Shown piece by piece: positions 1 to 8,252 of a DNA stretch of 55,761 bases. The position numbers and the translations under genes were made by a program. Position 1 is the stretch's first letter. Each line of letters opens with the position of its first letter. A model generated the notes under the pieces. It saw only the letters and a program-made list of their open reading frames with translations. It was not told where the DNA came from and did no database searches. The stretch covers positions 1 through 55,761 of the forward strand of contig NZ_JAFFSX010000042.1 of NCBI RefSeq assembly GCF_017948485.1, given 5' to 3'. The DNA comes from Streptomyces sp. GESEQ-35 (GTDB lineage: Bacteria > Actinomycetota > Actinomycetes > Streptomycetales > Streptomycetaceae).

Positions 1-1179
1 CAACCCACGCGATGTGGCCGTGCCGGCCGCGCGCGCGCCAGCCGGGTCGGCGGCGTCGCGGGCGCGTCGCGGCGGCGTGGCGCCGCCGCCCGGGCGGGGG
101 CGGGGGCGCGGAGGCACTGGGGGGGCGATGCGTCCGAGCCCGGGCCCGGCGGGGACCGGCCCCGCGCGGGGCGGGGTGCCCCCCCGGGGGCGGGGGGGGG
201 GAAACAGACACGGGGGGGGCGCCCGGGACCCCTGGCCCCCAAGGCCGCACCGCCGGTCACCACGGAGTCGGAGGGTGCCCGGGTGTTCATCAGCCCGCTG
301 GCACGCAGGATTCTGCGGGAGGCCGGCTTGACCGTCGATCAGGTCCGCGGCACCGGTCCGAACGGCCGTATCGTGCGCCGGGACGTGGAACGGGCGGTAG
401 GGGAAGAGCGCGCGTCGGCGGGACCTGCCGTAGCGGCGCCCGCCCCCGAGCCGGTGATCACCGAGCCCGTGCGGACGGCGAGCCCGCAGCCGCGCGCCGC
501 CGGATTCCACGACATCCCCCACACCCGGCTGCGGCGCGTTGTGGCGAGCCGGCTGACCGCCAGCAAGCAAACGGTCCCGCACTTCTACCTCAAGCGGACG
601 GCCCGTATCGACGCCCTCCTGGCCCTGCGCAAGCAGCTCAACGAGGTGTCACCGCAGAAGATCTCCGTCAACGACCTCGTGATCGCGGCCGTCGCGGTCG
701 CGCACCTGTCCGTCCCCGACGCCAACGTCATCTGGACCGACGAGAGCATCCGGCAGTTCGAGACGGTGGACGTGGCGGTGGCCATCGCGTCGCAGCGCGG
801 GCTGGTCACACCGGTCCTGTCCGCGGTGGAGCGGATGTCCCCCAGCGCGATCGCGCGTGAGGTCAAGGCGTACGTACAGCGCGCCAACGACGGCACCTTG
901 CAGCAGGGGGACCTTGAGGGCGGCTCCCTGACGGTCACCAACCTGGGAATGTACGGCGTCGACGAGTTCTCGGCCATCATCAACCCGCCGCACTCCGCGA
1001 TACTCGCCGTGGGCGCCGGACGACCGGCACCGGTCGTCGTCGACGGGACCGTCGAGGTCGCGACGCAGATGACCCTGGTGCTGTCCGTCGATCACCGGGC
1101 CATCGACGGCGCACTCGCCGCGCAGTGGATGCAGGCCCTGGTGAGCGCGTTGGAACAGCCACTGCGGCTGGTGGCGTGA
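1..1179 (+). CDS. 2-oxoacid dehydrogenase E2 (dihydrolipoamide acyltransferase), 3' part
   Basis: This is the C-terminal part of an E2 acyltransferase, which moves an acyl group from a lipoyl arm to CoA in a pyruvate-, branched-chain- or acetoin-dehydrogenase complex. From the GTG at 283 the frame encodes a peripheral-subunit (E3)-binding domain (SPLARRI.REAG, then GTGPNGRI). A 2-oxoacid_dh catalytic domain follows and ends with the family motif DHRAIDG before a short tail. The frame is open back to base 1, and the GTG at 283 is only an internal codon just ahead of the E3-binding domain, so the real start and the lipoyl domain lie off the window. Bases 1-240 are extreme G/C homopolymer sequence whose translation is not convincing; this could be the Ala/Pro linker or a poor contig end. 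The acyl substrate cannot be named. Confidence 0.85.
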   Translation, partial: QPTRCGRAGRARASRVGGVAGASRRRGAAARAGAGARRHWGGDASEPGPGGDRPRAGRGAPPGAGGGKQTRGGRPGPLAPKAAPPVTTESEGARVFISPLARRILREAGLTVDQVRGTGPNGRIVRRDVERAVGEERASAGPAVAAPAPEPVITEPVRTASPQPRAAGFHDIPHTRLRRVVASRLTASKQTVPHFYLKRTARIDALLALRKQLNEVSPQKISVNDLVIAAVAVAHLSVPDANVIWTDESIRQFETVDVAVAIASQRGLVTPVLSAVERMSPSAIAREVKAYVQRANDGTLQQGDLEGGSLTVTNLGMYGVDEFSAIINPPHSAILAVGAGRPAPVVVDGTVEVATQMTLVLSVDHRAIDGALAAQWMQALVSALEQPLRLVA

Positions 1180-1215
1180 CCGTGGCGGTGGTTCGTCGAT
1201 CGTCCGGCCCGAGTG

Positions 1216-2265
1216 CTACGCGCGCTGGGCCGGCGGCGCGGCTGTGGAGGCGCGGACGACCAGCAGCACGGGGAGCAGGACCGTCTTGGCCATCGGGGCG
1301 GGCGCGCCCTTCTCCTCGTTGCGGTCCAGCTGTTCGAGCAGCAGACGCGCGGCCTCCGCGCCGAGGTCGAGGTGCGGCACGTGCACGGTGGTCAGGGGCG
1401 GCTGGAACTCGTCGGCGAACTGCATGTCGTTGAAGCCGACGAGGGAGAGATCCTCGGGGCATCGAAGTCCGCGGGCCTTCACGGCGTGCAGGGCGCCGAG
1501 GGCGATCAGGTCGTTGCCGGCGCAGATGGCCGTCGTCTCGGGGTGCCTGTCGAGCAGTTCGTGCGTGGCACGCTCACCGGCCTCCACTGTGTACGCCTCG
1601 CCGATCGTGGCCGGCGCCGATTCAGGACCGATACCGGCGGACTCGGCCGCTGCGCGGAAGGCCTGCGCGCGGGTCACACCGGTCGACATGGTCTGCGGGC
1701 CGGACACGTGCGCGATGAAGCGGTGCCCGAGCCCGACCAGATGCTCGACGGCGAGCGCCATCCCGGTCGCGTCGTCGCCGGCGACCCAGGGAAACAGCCT
1801 GGTGTCGGTACGGCGGTTGACGAGCACGATCGGGACGCCGGCTTCATGGGCCTGGTCCAGCAGGGGGTGCTCGCGCTGTGCGGTGGCGACGATGAACCCG
1901 TCGACCTGCCGCCCGCGCAGGGCGTCGAACCGAGTGCGTTCCTTGGCTTCGTCGTTGTCCGTGTTCGCGAGCAGCGCGGTGTAACCCCGCGGGCTCAGGG
2001 CTTCCTCGATACCGCGCACGACCGGCGGAAACAGCGGGTTCGTCAGGTCCGGCAGCAGGACGCCGACCGTGAACGAGCGGTTCGTACGCAGGCTGCGGGC
2101 CGCCGAGTTGGGGGTGAACCCCAGCTGCTCGGCGGCCTGGCGCACCCGACGTGCCGTCGCGGCGTTGACCAGACCGCTGGTGCTCGGATTGAGGGCGCGG
2201 GAAGCGGTGGCCGTGTGCACTCCGGCGAGTGCGGCCACGTCGGACATGGTCGGGCGCTTGTTCAC
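1216..2265 (-). CDS. LacI-family transcriptional regulator
   Basis: A 349-residue LacI-type regulator. The N-terminal helix-turn-helix is at about residues 6-30 (MSDVAALAGVHTATASRALN), followed by the hinge region and then a periplasmic-binding-protein-like sensor domain from about residue 63 (VGVLLPDLTNPLFPPVVRGI) to about 335. Family knowledge predicts repression relieved by a small sugar-like or carboxylate effector. It is transcribed away from the catabolic operon starting at 2596. The shared 330-bp region carries four palindromic sites with the central CG typical of LacI operators, so autoregulation and control of that operon are the natural inference. The effector is not deducible. Confidence 0.93.
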   Translation of the reverse strand: MNKRPTMSDVAALAGVHTATASRALNPSTSGLVNAATARRVRQAAEQLGFTPNSAARSLRTNRSFTVGVLLPDLTNPLFPPVVRGIEEALSPRGYTALLANTDNDEAKERTRFDALRGRQVDGFIVATAQREHPLLDQAHEAGVPIVLVNRRTDTRLFPWVAGDDATGMALAVEHLVGLGHRFIAHVSGPQTMSTGVTRAQAFRAAAESAGIGPESAPATIGEAYTVEAGERATHELLDRHPETTAICAGNDLIALGALHAVKARGLRCPEDLSLVGFNDMQFADEFQPPLTTVHVPHLDLGAEAARLLLEQLDRNEEKGAPAPMAKTVLLPVLLVVRASTAAPPAQRA

Positions 2266-2296
2266 CTCGGCAGTCTAGGGATACACCGAGCTCCGC

Positions 2297-2310
2297 AACA
2301 ACCGATTGCA
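2297..2310. promoter_or_regulatory. LacI-type operator site 1 (near the regulator)
   Basis: AACAACCGATTGCA matches the site-2 palindrome TGCAACCGATTGCA at 12 of 14 positions. It lies 32 bp upstream of the lacI start, a position suited to autoregulation. Confidence 0.55.
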
Positions 2311-2386
2311 TAGATCGGCCAACGAGGCAGATCCACGCGCTCACCAGCACTTTGACCGTTCTTGAACAACGCAGGGCGACACCCCC

Positions 2387-2416
2387 TTGACAGGCCCGCA
2401 ATCACAGAGCAAGCAT
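2387..2416 (+). promoter_or_regulatory. Putative sigma-70-type promoter of the catabolic operon
   Basis: TTGACA at 2387-2392 is followed after 18 bases by AAGCAT at 2411-2416. The -35 is perfect and the -10 is weak. Operator site 2 begins only 3 bp downstream, so a bound repressor would cover the transcription start. The spacing to the ATG at 2596 leaves a leader of about 170 bases. Confidence 0.45.
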
Positions 2417-2419
2417 GGA

Positions 2420-2433
2420 TGCAATCGGTTGCA
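2420..2433. promoter_or_regulatory. LacI-type operator site 2 (best palindrome)
   Basis: TGCAATCGGTTGCA has perfect 5-bp arms TGCAA/TTGCA around a CG centre, the classical LacI-family operator shape. It sits just downstream of the TTGACA promoter. Confidence 0.75.
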
Positions 2434-2439
2434 GCTCGA

Positions 2440-2453
2440 TGCAACCGAAAGCT
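2440..2453. promoter_or_regulatory. LacI-type operator site 3 (half-site)
   Basis: TGCAACCGAAAGCT keeps the left half TGCAACCG of the site-2 palindrome and a degenerate right half. It starts 20 bp after site 2, about two helical turns, which would allow cooperative binding on one face. Confidence 0.5.
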
Positions 2454-2528
2454 CCGCTGCCCTCACCCTCCGTTGGCGAGGAAGCCAATAACCCCAGATC
2501 AGATGCCGTCCCGGTTCATCGCGGAAAC

Positions 2529-2542
2529 AGCAATCGAATGCA
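2529..2542. promoter_or_regulatory. LacI-type operator site 4
   Basis: AGCAATCGAATGCA carries the central AATCG core and outer GCA of the operator family, 54 bp before the operon start codon. Confidence 0.5.
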
Positions 2543-2595
2543 TTCCGGCCGTGCCTTCGGGCCCTCCTGAGCCGTCTTCCAGAGTGAGGAACACC

Positions 2596-3540
2596 ATGAC
2601 CTACGTCGCCACGGACCACCCCCGCATCGGCTGGATCGGTGCCGGCCGGATGGGATACCAACTTGCCTCGCGGCTGCTCGACACCGGCCATGACGTCGCC
2701 GTCTACAACCGGACGCGCGCCAAGGCCGAGCCGTTGGCCGACAAGGGGGCGACCATCGTCGACCGGCCCGAGGAGCTCGCCGACCGTGACGTGGTCTTCG
2801 TGATGGTCTCGGCCTCCGCCGACCTGGAGTCCGTGACCACCGGCCCCGGTGGCGTACTCACCGCGGACACGGCGCCGGGCGTGCTCGTCGACAGTTCCAC
2901 CGTCTCCACCCAGGTCTCCGCCCTCGTCCGCGAGGAGGCCGCCAAGCGCGGCACGGACTTCCTGGCCGCCCCCGTCAGCGGAAACCCGAAGGTGATCGCG
3001 GCCGGCAAGCTGACCGTCGCCGTCTCCGGCCCGCGCGAGGTGTACGACGCCGTCGAGCCGCTGCTCAACCTGCTGGGTCGCGGTGTCACCTACGTCGGCG
3101 AGGACGAGGTGGCCCGGCTGGTCAAGATTGCGCACAACGTCTTCCTGGGCGTGGTCACCCAGTCGCTCGCCGAGATCACTCTCCTCGCGGAGAAGGGCGG
3201 AGTCAGGCGCTCGGCGTTCCTGGAGTTCCTCAACGACTCGGTGATGGGCTCCGTCTTCACGCGGTACAAGTCGCCGGCGCTGGTCAACCTGGACTTCAAG
3301 CCGACCTTCACCAACATCCTGCTCCGCAAGGATTTCGACCTGGGGCTGGCCGCGGCCCGCGAGCTGGAGGTGCCGATGCCGGTCGCCTCGGCCACCGCGC
3401 AGTTCGTCCAGGCGGCGATCGGCGCCGGATACACCGAAGAGGACTTCGCCACCCTGATCCTCGAGCAGGCGCGCCGCTCCGGGATCACGCTGGAGCCCGA
3501 GAACGTGACGGTGGACGACGGCCTCTCCCCTGAGGCCTGA
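2596..3540 (+). CDS. NAD(P)-dependent oxidoreductase, 3-hydroxyisobutyrate dehydrogenase family
   Basis: A 314-residue beta-hydroxyacid dehydrogenase, which oxidises a 3-hydroxy acid to a semialdehyde or reduces the reverse. The N-terminal Rossmann motif GWIGAGRMG is at about residues 12-20. The substrate-binding DSSTVS stretch is near residue 100, and the catalytic-lysine segment VKIAHNVFLG is near residue 177. The ATG at 2596 was chosen over an upstream in-frame start at 2362 because it follows GAGTGAGGA and matches the family N-terminus, while the upstream stretch contains the operators. It is the first gene of an operon with an M24 protein, an aldehyde dehydrogenase and two amidohydrolases. 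The true substrate is unknown. Confidence 0.9.
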   Translation: MTYVATDHPRIGWIGAGRMGYQLASRLLDTGHDVAVYNRTRAKAEPLADKGATIVDRPEELADRDVVFVMVSASADLESVTTGPGGVLTADTAPGVLVDSSTVSTQVSALVREEAAKRGTDFLAAPVSGNPKVIAAGKLTVAVSGPREVYDAVEPLLNLLGRGVTYVGEDEVARLVKIAHNVFLGVVTQSLAEITLLAEKGGVRRSAFLEFLNDSVMGSVFTRYKSPALVNLDFKPTFTNILLRKDFDLGLAAARELEVPMPVASATAQFVQAAIGAGYTEEDFATLILEQARRSGITLEPENVTVDDGLSPEA

Positions 3541-3647
3541 GCGCCCGTCCACCTTCCTCCAACAGCCCGCGTCCGGCCCCTCCCCGGCCGACCGCGCCTC
3601 GCCCTGCGCCGGTGTCCCGGGCAACGCAACGAAGGACGAACCACACC

Positions 3648-4910
3648 ATGACAGTGACAAGCGCGAGCACCTCGCGGCCCATCCCGGCCCACGGCCACAG
3701 CGCGGTCGACTACGAGACGCGCGTCGACTACGACCGGCTGCGGGCCTACCGACTGGAGCGCACCCGTGCCGCGCTGGATGCCAGTGAGTGCGGCGCCTTC
3801 CTGCTGTTCGACTTCTACAACATCCGCTACTCCACGCAGACCTGGATCGGCGGCGCTCTCGGCGACAAGATGACCCGGTACGCCCTGCTGACCCGCGACG
3901 GCGGCGACCCCGTGCTGTGGGACTTCGGTTCCGCGGCCCGGCACCACCAGCTGTTCGCCCCCTGGCTGAAGCCCGAGAACTCCCGCGCCGGCATGCTCGG
4001 CATGCGCGGAGCCATCGCGCCGGACGCCGGTCTGATGGCCTCGGCGGTGCGCGAGATCAAGGGCATGCTCCAGGACGCGGGTGTCGCGGACTTGCCGGTC
4101 GGCGTCGACATCGTCGAGCCGCCGTTCCTGTTCGAGATGCAGCGGCAGGGCCTGAAGGTCGTCGACGCCCAGCAGCTGATGCTCGACGCCCGGACCATCA
4201 AGTCGCAGGACGAGATCGCTCTGCTGTCCATGGCCGCGGCCATGGTGGACGGCGTCTACCAGGACATCGTCGACGTGCTCAAGCCCGGCATCCGGGAGAA
4301 CGAGATCGTCGCGCTGGCCAACAAGCGCCTGTACGAGATGGGTTCGGACCAGGTCGAGGCCATCAACGCGGTGTCCGGTGAGCGTTGCAATCCGCACCCG
4401 CACAACTTCTCCGACCGCCTCATCCGCCCCGGGGACCAGGCGTTCTTCGACATCATCCAGTCGTACAACGGCTACCGAACCTGCTACTACCGCACCTTCG
4501 CGGTCGGCAGCGCGACCCACTCGCAGCGCGACGCCTACACCAAGGCCCGCGAGTGGATGGACGCCGCCATCGCCGTGGTGAAGCCCGGTGTCGGTACCGA
4601 CGAGGTGGCCCGGGTGTGGCCGGCGGCGACCGAGTTCGGTTTCGCCAGTGAAATGGCTGCCTTCGGGCTCCAGTTCGGGCACGGCCTGGGGCTCGGCCTG
4701 CACGAGCGCCCCATCATCAGCCGCCTGAACAGCCTGGACAACCCCGTGGAGATCCAGGAGGGCATGGTCTTCGCCCTGGAGACCTACTGCCCTGCCTCGG
4801 ACGGCTTCTCCGCCGCGCGTATCGAGGAGGAGGTCGTGGTCACGGCTGACGGTCCGCAGATCCTCACCAAGTTCCCGGCGCAGGAGCTGTTCGTGGCCAA
4901 CGCGTACTGA
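3648..4910 (+). CDS. M24-family (creatinase / DddP-like) protein
   Basis: A 420-residue pita-bread-fold protein. An N-terminal creatinase-like domain (FLLFDFYNIRYST at about residues 48-60) is followed by the M24 domain. The M24 metal-ligand positions can be traced. The first Asp is present in FFDI. The second, normally in a SDxTRT-type motif, is replaced by Cys (RTCYYRTF). The His is present in FGHGLGLG, and both Glu are present in ALETY and RIEEEV. The overall pattern recalls creatinase and the DMSP lyase DddP more than aminopeptidase P. The ATG at 3648, preceded by GAAGGA, is preferred over the GTG at 3612. It lies between a hydroxyacid dehydrogenase and an aldehyde dehydrogenase, suggesting a C-N, C-S or amide-type cleavage that feeds a semialdehyde. 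Peptidase activity is doubtful. Confidence 0.85.
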   Translation: MTVTSASTSRPIPAHGHSAVDYETRVDYDRLRAYRLERTRAALDASECGAFLLFDFYNIRYSTQTWIGGALGDKMTRYALLTRDGGDPVLWDFGSAARHHQLFAPWLKPENSRAGMLGMRGAIAPDAGLMASAVREIKGMLQDAGVADLPVGVDIVEPPFLFEMQRQGLKVVDAQQLMLDARTIKSQDEIALLSMAAAMVDGVYQDIVDVLKPGIRENEIVALANKRLYEMGSDQVEAINAVSGERCNPHPHNFSDRLIRPGDQAFFDIIQSYNGYRTCYYRTFAVGSATHSQRDAYTKAREWMDAAIAVVKPGVGTDEVARVWPAATEFGFASEMAAFGLQFGHGLGLGLHERPIISRLNSLDNPVEIQEGMVFALETYCPASDGFSAARIEEEVVVTADGPQILTKFPAQELFVANAY

Positions 4911-4936
4911 CGCGTATCCGCGGGCCCCACAAAGCC

Positions 4937-4973
4937 GGTGGCCGGTCTCGACCTCCCCCGGAGGCCGGCCACC
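4937..4973 (+). terminator. Intercistronic hairpin
   Basis: GGTGGCCGG (4937-4945) pairs perfectly with CCGGCCACC (4965-4973). There is no U-run. It lies between the M24 gene and the aldehyde dehydrogenase gene, so it is more likely an mRNA-stability or attenuation element than a full terminator. Confidence 0.35.
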
Positions 4974-5013
4974 CGTAAGACACCATCGAGATCGCGCAGA
5001 AGGCGATGATTCA

Positions 5014-6489
5014 GTGAGCGCACACACCTCGGGCTCCCCCGCTCGGCTCCGGATCGACAAAGTCCCCACCGACCTGTTCATCGGTGGCAGTTGGCGGCCA
5101 TCGAGCGACGGCTCCCGCTTCGACGTCATGGACCCGGCCACCGGCGAGAAGCTCGCCGATGTCGCGGGGGCGACCACCGAGGACGCGCTGGCCGCCGTCG
5201 CCGCGGCCGACGCCGCCCTCCCCGGCTGGGCGGCCACTCCGCCCCGGCAGCGTGCCGAGATCCTCCGCCGGGCCTTCGACCTGATGACCGAGCGGGCGGA
5301 GGACTTCGCCGAGCTGATCGTCCTGGAGAACGGCAAGACGCTCGCCGACGCCCGCGGCGAGGTCGCCTACGCCGCGGAGTTCTTCCGCTGGTACGCCGAG
5401 GAGGCCGTGCGGACGCTGGGCAGTGTCCAGACCGCTCCGTCCGGCGCCAACAAGATCCTGGTGCTGCGCCAGCCGGTCGGCGTCTCGGTCCTCGTCACGC
5501 CGTGGAACTTCCCCGCCGCGATGGCCACCCGGAAGATCGGTCCGGCGCTGGCGGCCGGCTGCACCGTGATCCTCAAGCCGGCCAGTGACACGCCGCTGAC
5601 CGCACTGGCCGTCGCCGCCCTCTTCGAGGAGGTGGGCCTGCCCGCCGGTGTCGTGAACGTGCTGCCCTCCCGCCGCTCCGGAACGGTCGTCGGCGCCATG
5701 CTGGACGACCCGCGGGTGCGCAAGCTGTCGTTCACCGGCTCCACCGAGGTCGGACGCGTCCTGCTGGCCGCCGCGTCGAAGACCGTCGTCAACTGCTCGA
5801 TGGAGCTCGGCGGCAACGCGCCGTTCCTGGTCTTCGCCGACGCCGATCTCGACGAGGCGGTGGCCGGGGCCATGGTCGCGAAGATGCGCAACGGCGGCGA
5901 GGCATGCACCGCCGCGAACCGCTTCTACGTCGAGGCATCCGTCGCCGACGAGTTCACCCGCCGGCTGGCCGAGGCGATGGGCGCCCTCAAAGTCGGCCCC
6001 GGCCTCGACGACGGGGTACAGCTCGGCCCGCTCGTGAACGCGGAGAGCCGGGACAAGGTCGCTGAGCTCGTGGCGGGAACCGTGCGCTCCGGGGCCTCGG
6101 TGGTCACCGGCGGCGAGCCGATCGAAGGCGCCGGCCACTACTACCCGCCGACCGTCCTCAAGGACGTGCCCCCAGGCGCGCCGGTGCTGGCGGAGGAGAT
6201 CTTCGGACCGGTCGCCCCGGTCGTGTCCTTCACCACCGAGGAGGAGGCGATCGAGCTGGCCAACGCCACCGAGTACGGCCTGGTCTCCTACGTCTACACC
6301 ACCGACCTGGCCCGCGGACTGCGAGTGAGCGAGCGCCTGGACTCGGGCATGGTCGGCCTGAACCGCGGTGTCGTCTCCGACCCGGCGGCCCCGTTCGGCG
6401 GCACCAAGCAGAGCGGCATCGGCCGCGAGGGCGGCCACGAGGGACTGCTGGACTACACCGAGTCCAAGTACATCGCCCTGTCGTGGTGA
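5014..6489 (+). CDS. Aldehyde dehydrogenase (succinate-semialdehyde dehydrogenase-like)
   Basis: A 491-residue NAD(P)-dependent aldehyde dehydrogenase oxidising an aldehyde or semialdehyde to the acid. Visible motifs are TPWNFP (about residue 165), the nucleotide-binding FTGSTEVGR, MELGGNAPF with the general-base Glu, and NGGEACTAANR with the catalytic Cys. The C-terminus has the usual FGGTKQSGIGREGG. The set most resembles GabD-type succinate-semialdehyde dehydrogenases. GTG is the start, preceded by AGAAGG. The natural reading is that it removes the semialdehyde made by the upstream dehydrogenase or M24 protein. Confidence 0.92.
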   Translation: MSAHTSGSPARLRIDKVPTDLFIGGSWRPSSDGSRFDVMDPATGEKLADVAGATTEDALAAVAAADAALPGWAATPPRQRAEILRRAFDLMTERAEDFAELIVLENGKTLADARGEVAYAAEFFRWYAEEAVRTLGSVQTAPSGANKILVLRQPVGVSVLVTPWNFPAAMATRKIGPALAAGCTVILKPASDTPLTALAVAALFEEVGLPAGVVNVLPSRRSGTVVGAMLDDPRVRKLSFTGSTEVGRVLLAAASKTVVNCSMELGGNAPFLVFADADLDEAVAGAMVAKMRNGGEACTAANRFYVEASVADEFTRRLAEAMGALKVGPGLDDGVQLGPLVNAESRDKVAELVAGTVRSGASVVTGGEPIEGAGHYYPPTVLKDVPPGAPVLAEEIFGPVAPVVSFTTEEEAIELANATEYGLVSYVYTTDLARGLRVSERLDSGMVGLNRGVVSDPAAPFGGTKQSGIGREGGHEGLLDYTESKYIALSW

Positions 6490-6591
6490 CCGTGCCCCGG
6501 CACCCGGAGTCCTGAAGCAGCCCTCATCAGCCCTACAGCAGCACCCTCACCCCTCCGGACATCGCCGTCCCGGACGGAAAGGAACCTCGGA

Positions 6592-8238
6592 ATGGAGCAT
6601 TCCCAATCCGCCTCCACAGCACCGGAAACGGTCTACGTCAACGGCCGGATCTGGCCGGGGCTTCCTGATCAGGGCGCCCCTGCCGGTGCGGCACCGGAGT
6701 ACCGGGCGCTAGCGGTGGCACGAGGGCGAGTGGTCGCCCTGGGTGGCGTCCGCGAACTCCTCGACCTGGCAGGGCCGGACACCGAAGTGGTCGACCTGGG
6801 CCACCGGACGGTGATCCCCGGCCTGATCGACGGCCATATGCACGCGGTGCGGGCCGGCTCCACCTGGTCGGGCGAGCTGCACTGGCAGGGAATGCCCAGG
6901 CTGTCGTACGCCCTGGACAGCATTCGAGAGGCCGCCCGGGGCGCGGCGGCCGACTCATGGGTGCGCGCCATCGGCGGCTGGCATCCCTGCCAGTTCGAGG
7001 AGAACCGGCCGCCCACGCAGGCGGAGCTCGACGAGGTGGCACCCGATCGGCCGGTCTATGTGCAGGCCCTGTACGACGTGGCGGTGCTCAACAGCCGGGC
7101 GGCGCAGATCGTGGGCCTGGAGGAATGGGCCGGCCTGCCCGGCGGCACCGTCGAACGGGACCCGGACACCGGCCGGGCCACCGGGGTGGTCAGGGGGCTG
7201 GGGGCGTTCACCCGGTGTATGTCCGCCATCCCCGAGCCGAGCCCCGCCGAACAGCGCGCCTCCACCCGGGCGATGCTTGCCGACCTCAACGCCGCGGGTC
7301 TGACCGGCGTGGTGGACGCCGGCGGATTCGGGATGGCCCCCGAGCGTTACGACGCCCTCTTCGATCTCTGGCGCGCCGGCGAACTGACGGTCCGGATGCG
7401 GCTGTACGCGTCCGCGGTCGACGCCGGTCAGGAACTGGACCAGCTCGACGGCTGGTTGCGGCACGCGCGGAGCCGGTTCGGTGACGACCTCCTGCGCGTA
7501 CTCGGCGTGGGGGAGATCATCCACTACGGCTGTCACGACTTCGAAGGCCTCACCCCCTTCGAACTCGGGGACCACTCGTACAAGGAACTCCTGGCCATCA
7601 CCCGGCGAGTCGCCGCACGCGGCTGGCCGATGCACATCCACGCGGTCCTCGACTCGACGATCGACCGCATCCTGGACGCGTGGGAGACGGTCCACCGCGA
7701 GACCCCGCTCGACGCTCTGCGCTTCTCGCTCGCGCACGCCGACACCATCAGCGGCCGCAATGTCCGGCGGCTGAAGGCACTGGGCGCCGGTGTCATCGTC
7801 GATGACCACCAGGTCTTCAAGGGCGGTACGTCCGAGCTCAAGTGGGGCCCCGGCAGCATGGAGTCGGTTCCTCCGCTGGGAGATCTGCTGGAGACCGGCG
7901 TACCCCTCGGTGCGGGTACGGACGCGACCCGAGCCTCCTCGTACAGTCCCTGGCTGTCCCTGTGGTGGCTGGTCGAGGGCCGTTCCCTGGACGGCGCCGT
8001 CCAGCGCGCCCCACAGCACCGGCTCTCCCGCGAACGGGCACTCCACCTCTACACCCGCGGCAGTGCCTGGTTCTCCTACGAGGAGGCCGACCGGGGTCAC
8101 CTCCACCCCGGAGCCGTGGCCGACTTCGCCGTGCTCAGCGACGACTTCTTCGGTGTCCCCGCCGCGGCGATCCCCTCCATCACCTCGCAGTTGACCGTGG
8201 TCGGCGGGCGCACCGTCCACGAGTCCACGCCCTCATGA
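6592..8238 (+). CDS. Amidohydrolase, YtcJ-like (amidohydrolase_3)
   Basis: A 548-residue metal-dependent hydrolase of the amidohydrolase superfamily. The HxH metal motif is in PGLIDGHMHA (about residue 80). Downstream signals are HIHAVLDS, the long YtcJ-type beta-sandwich insertion, and a late Asp in GTDATRA. Family members hydrolyse C-N bonds in amides or N-acyl compounds; many YtcJ proteins have no assigned substrate. It starts at an ATG after AAAGGAA and overlaps the next gene region by an ATGA, so the two amidohydrolases are probably translated together. Confidence 0.88.
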   Translation: MEHSQSASTAPETVYVNGRIWPGLPDQGAPAGAAPEYRALAVARGRVVALGGVRELLDLAGPDTEVVDLGHRTVIPGLIDGHMHAVRAGSTWSGELHWQGMPRLSYALDSIREAARGAAADSWVRAIGGWHPCQFEENRPPTQAELDEVAPDRPVYVQALYDVAVLNSRAAQIVGLEEWAGLPGGTVERDPDTGRATGVVRGLGAFTRCMSAIPEPSPAEQRASTRAMLADLNAAGLTGVVDAGGFGMAPERYDALFDLWRAGELTVRMRLYASAVDAGQELDQLDGWLRHARSRFGDDLLRVLGVGEIIHYGCHDFEGLTPFELGDHSYKELLAITRRVAARGWPMHIHAVLDSTIDRILDAWETVHRETPLDALRFSLAHADTISGRNVRRLKALGAGVIVDDHQVFKGGTSELKWGPGSMESVPPLGDLLETGVPLGAGTDATRASSYSPWLSLWWLVEGRSLDGAVQRAPQHRLSRERALHLYTRGSAWFSYEEADRGHLHPGAVADFAVLSDDFFGVPAAAIPSITSQLTVVGGRTVHESTPS

Positions 8239-8252
8239 TTCGGGAGTCACGA

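Noticed and set aside
3648..4910. Plain Xaa-Pro aminopeptidase
   Set aside because: One of the five metal ligands is replaced by Cys and the N-terminal domain is creatinase/DddP-like.
3090..5336. A 748-codon minus-strand frame
   Set aside because: It lies antisense to three recognised genes and is Arg/Ala/Gly-rich without domains.
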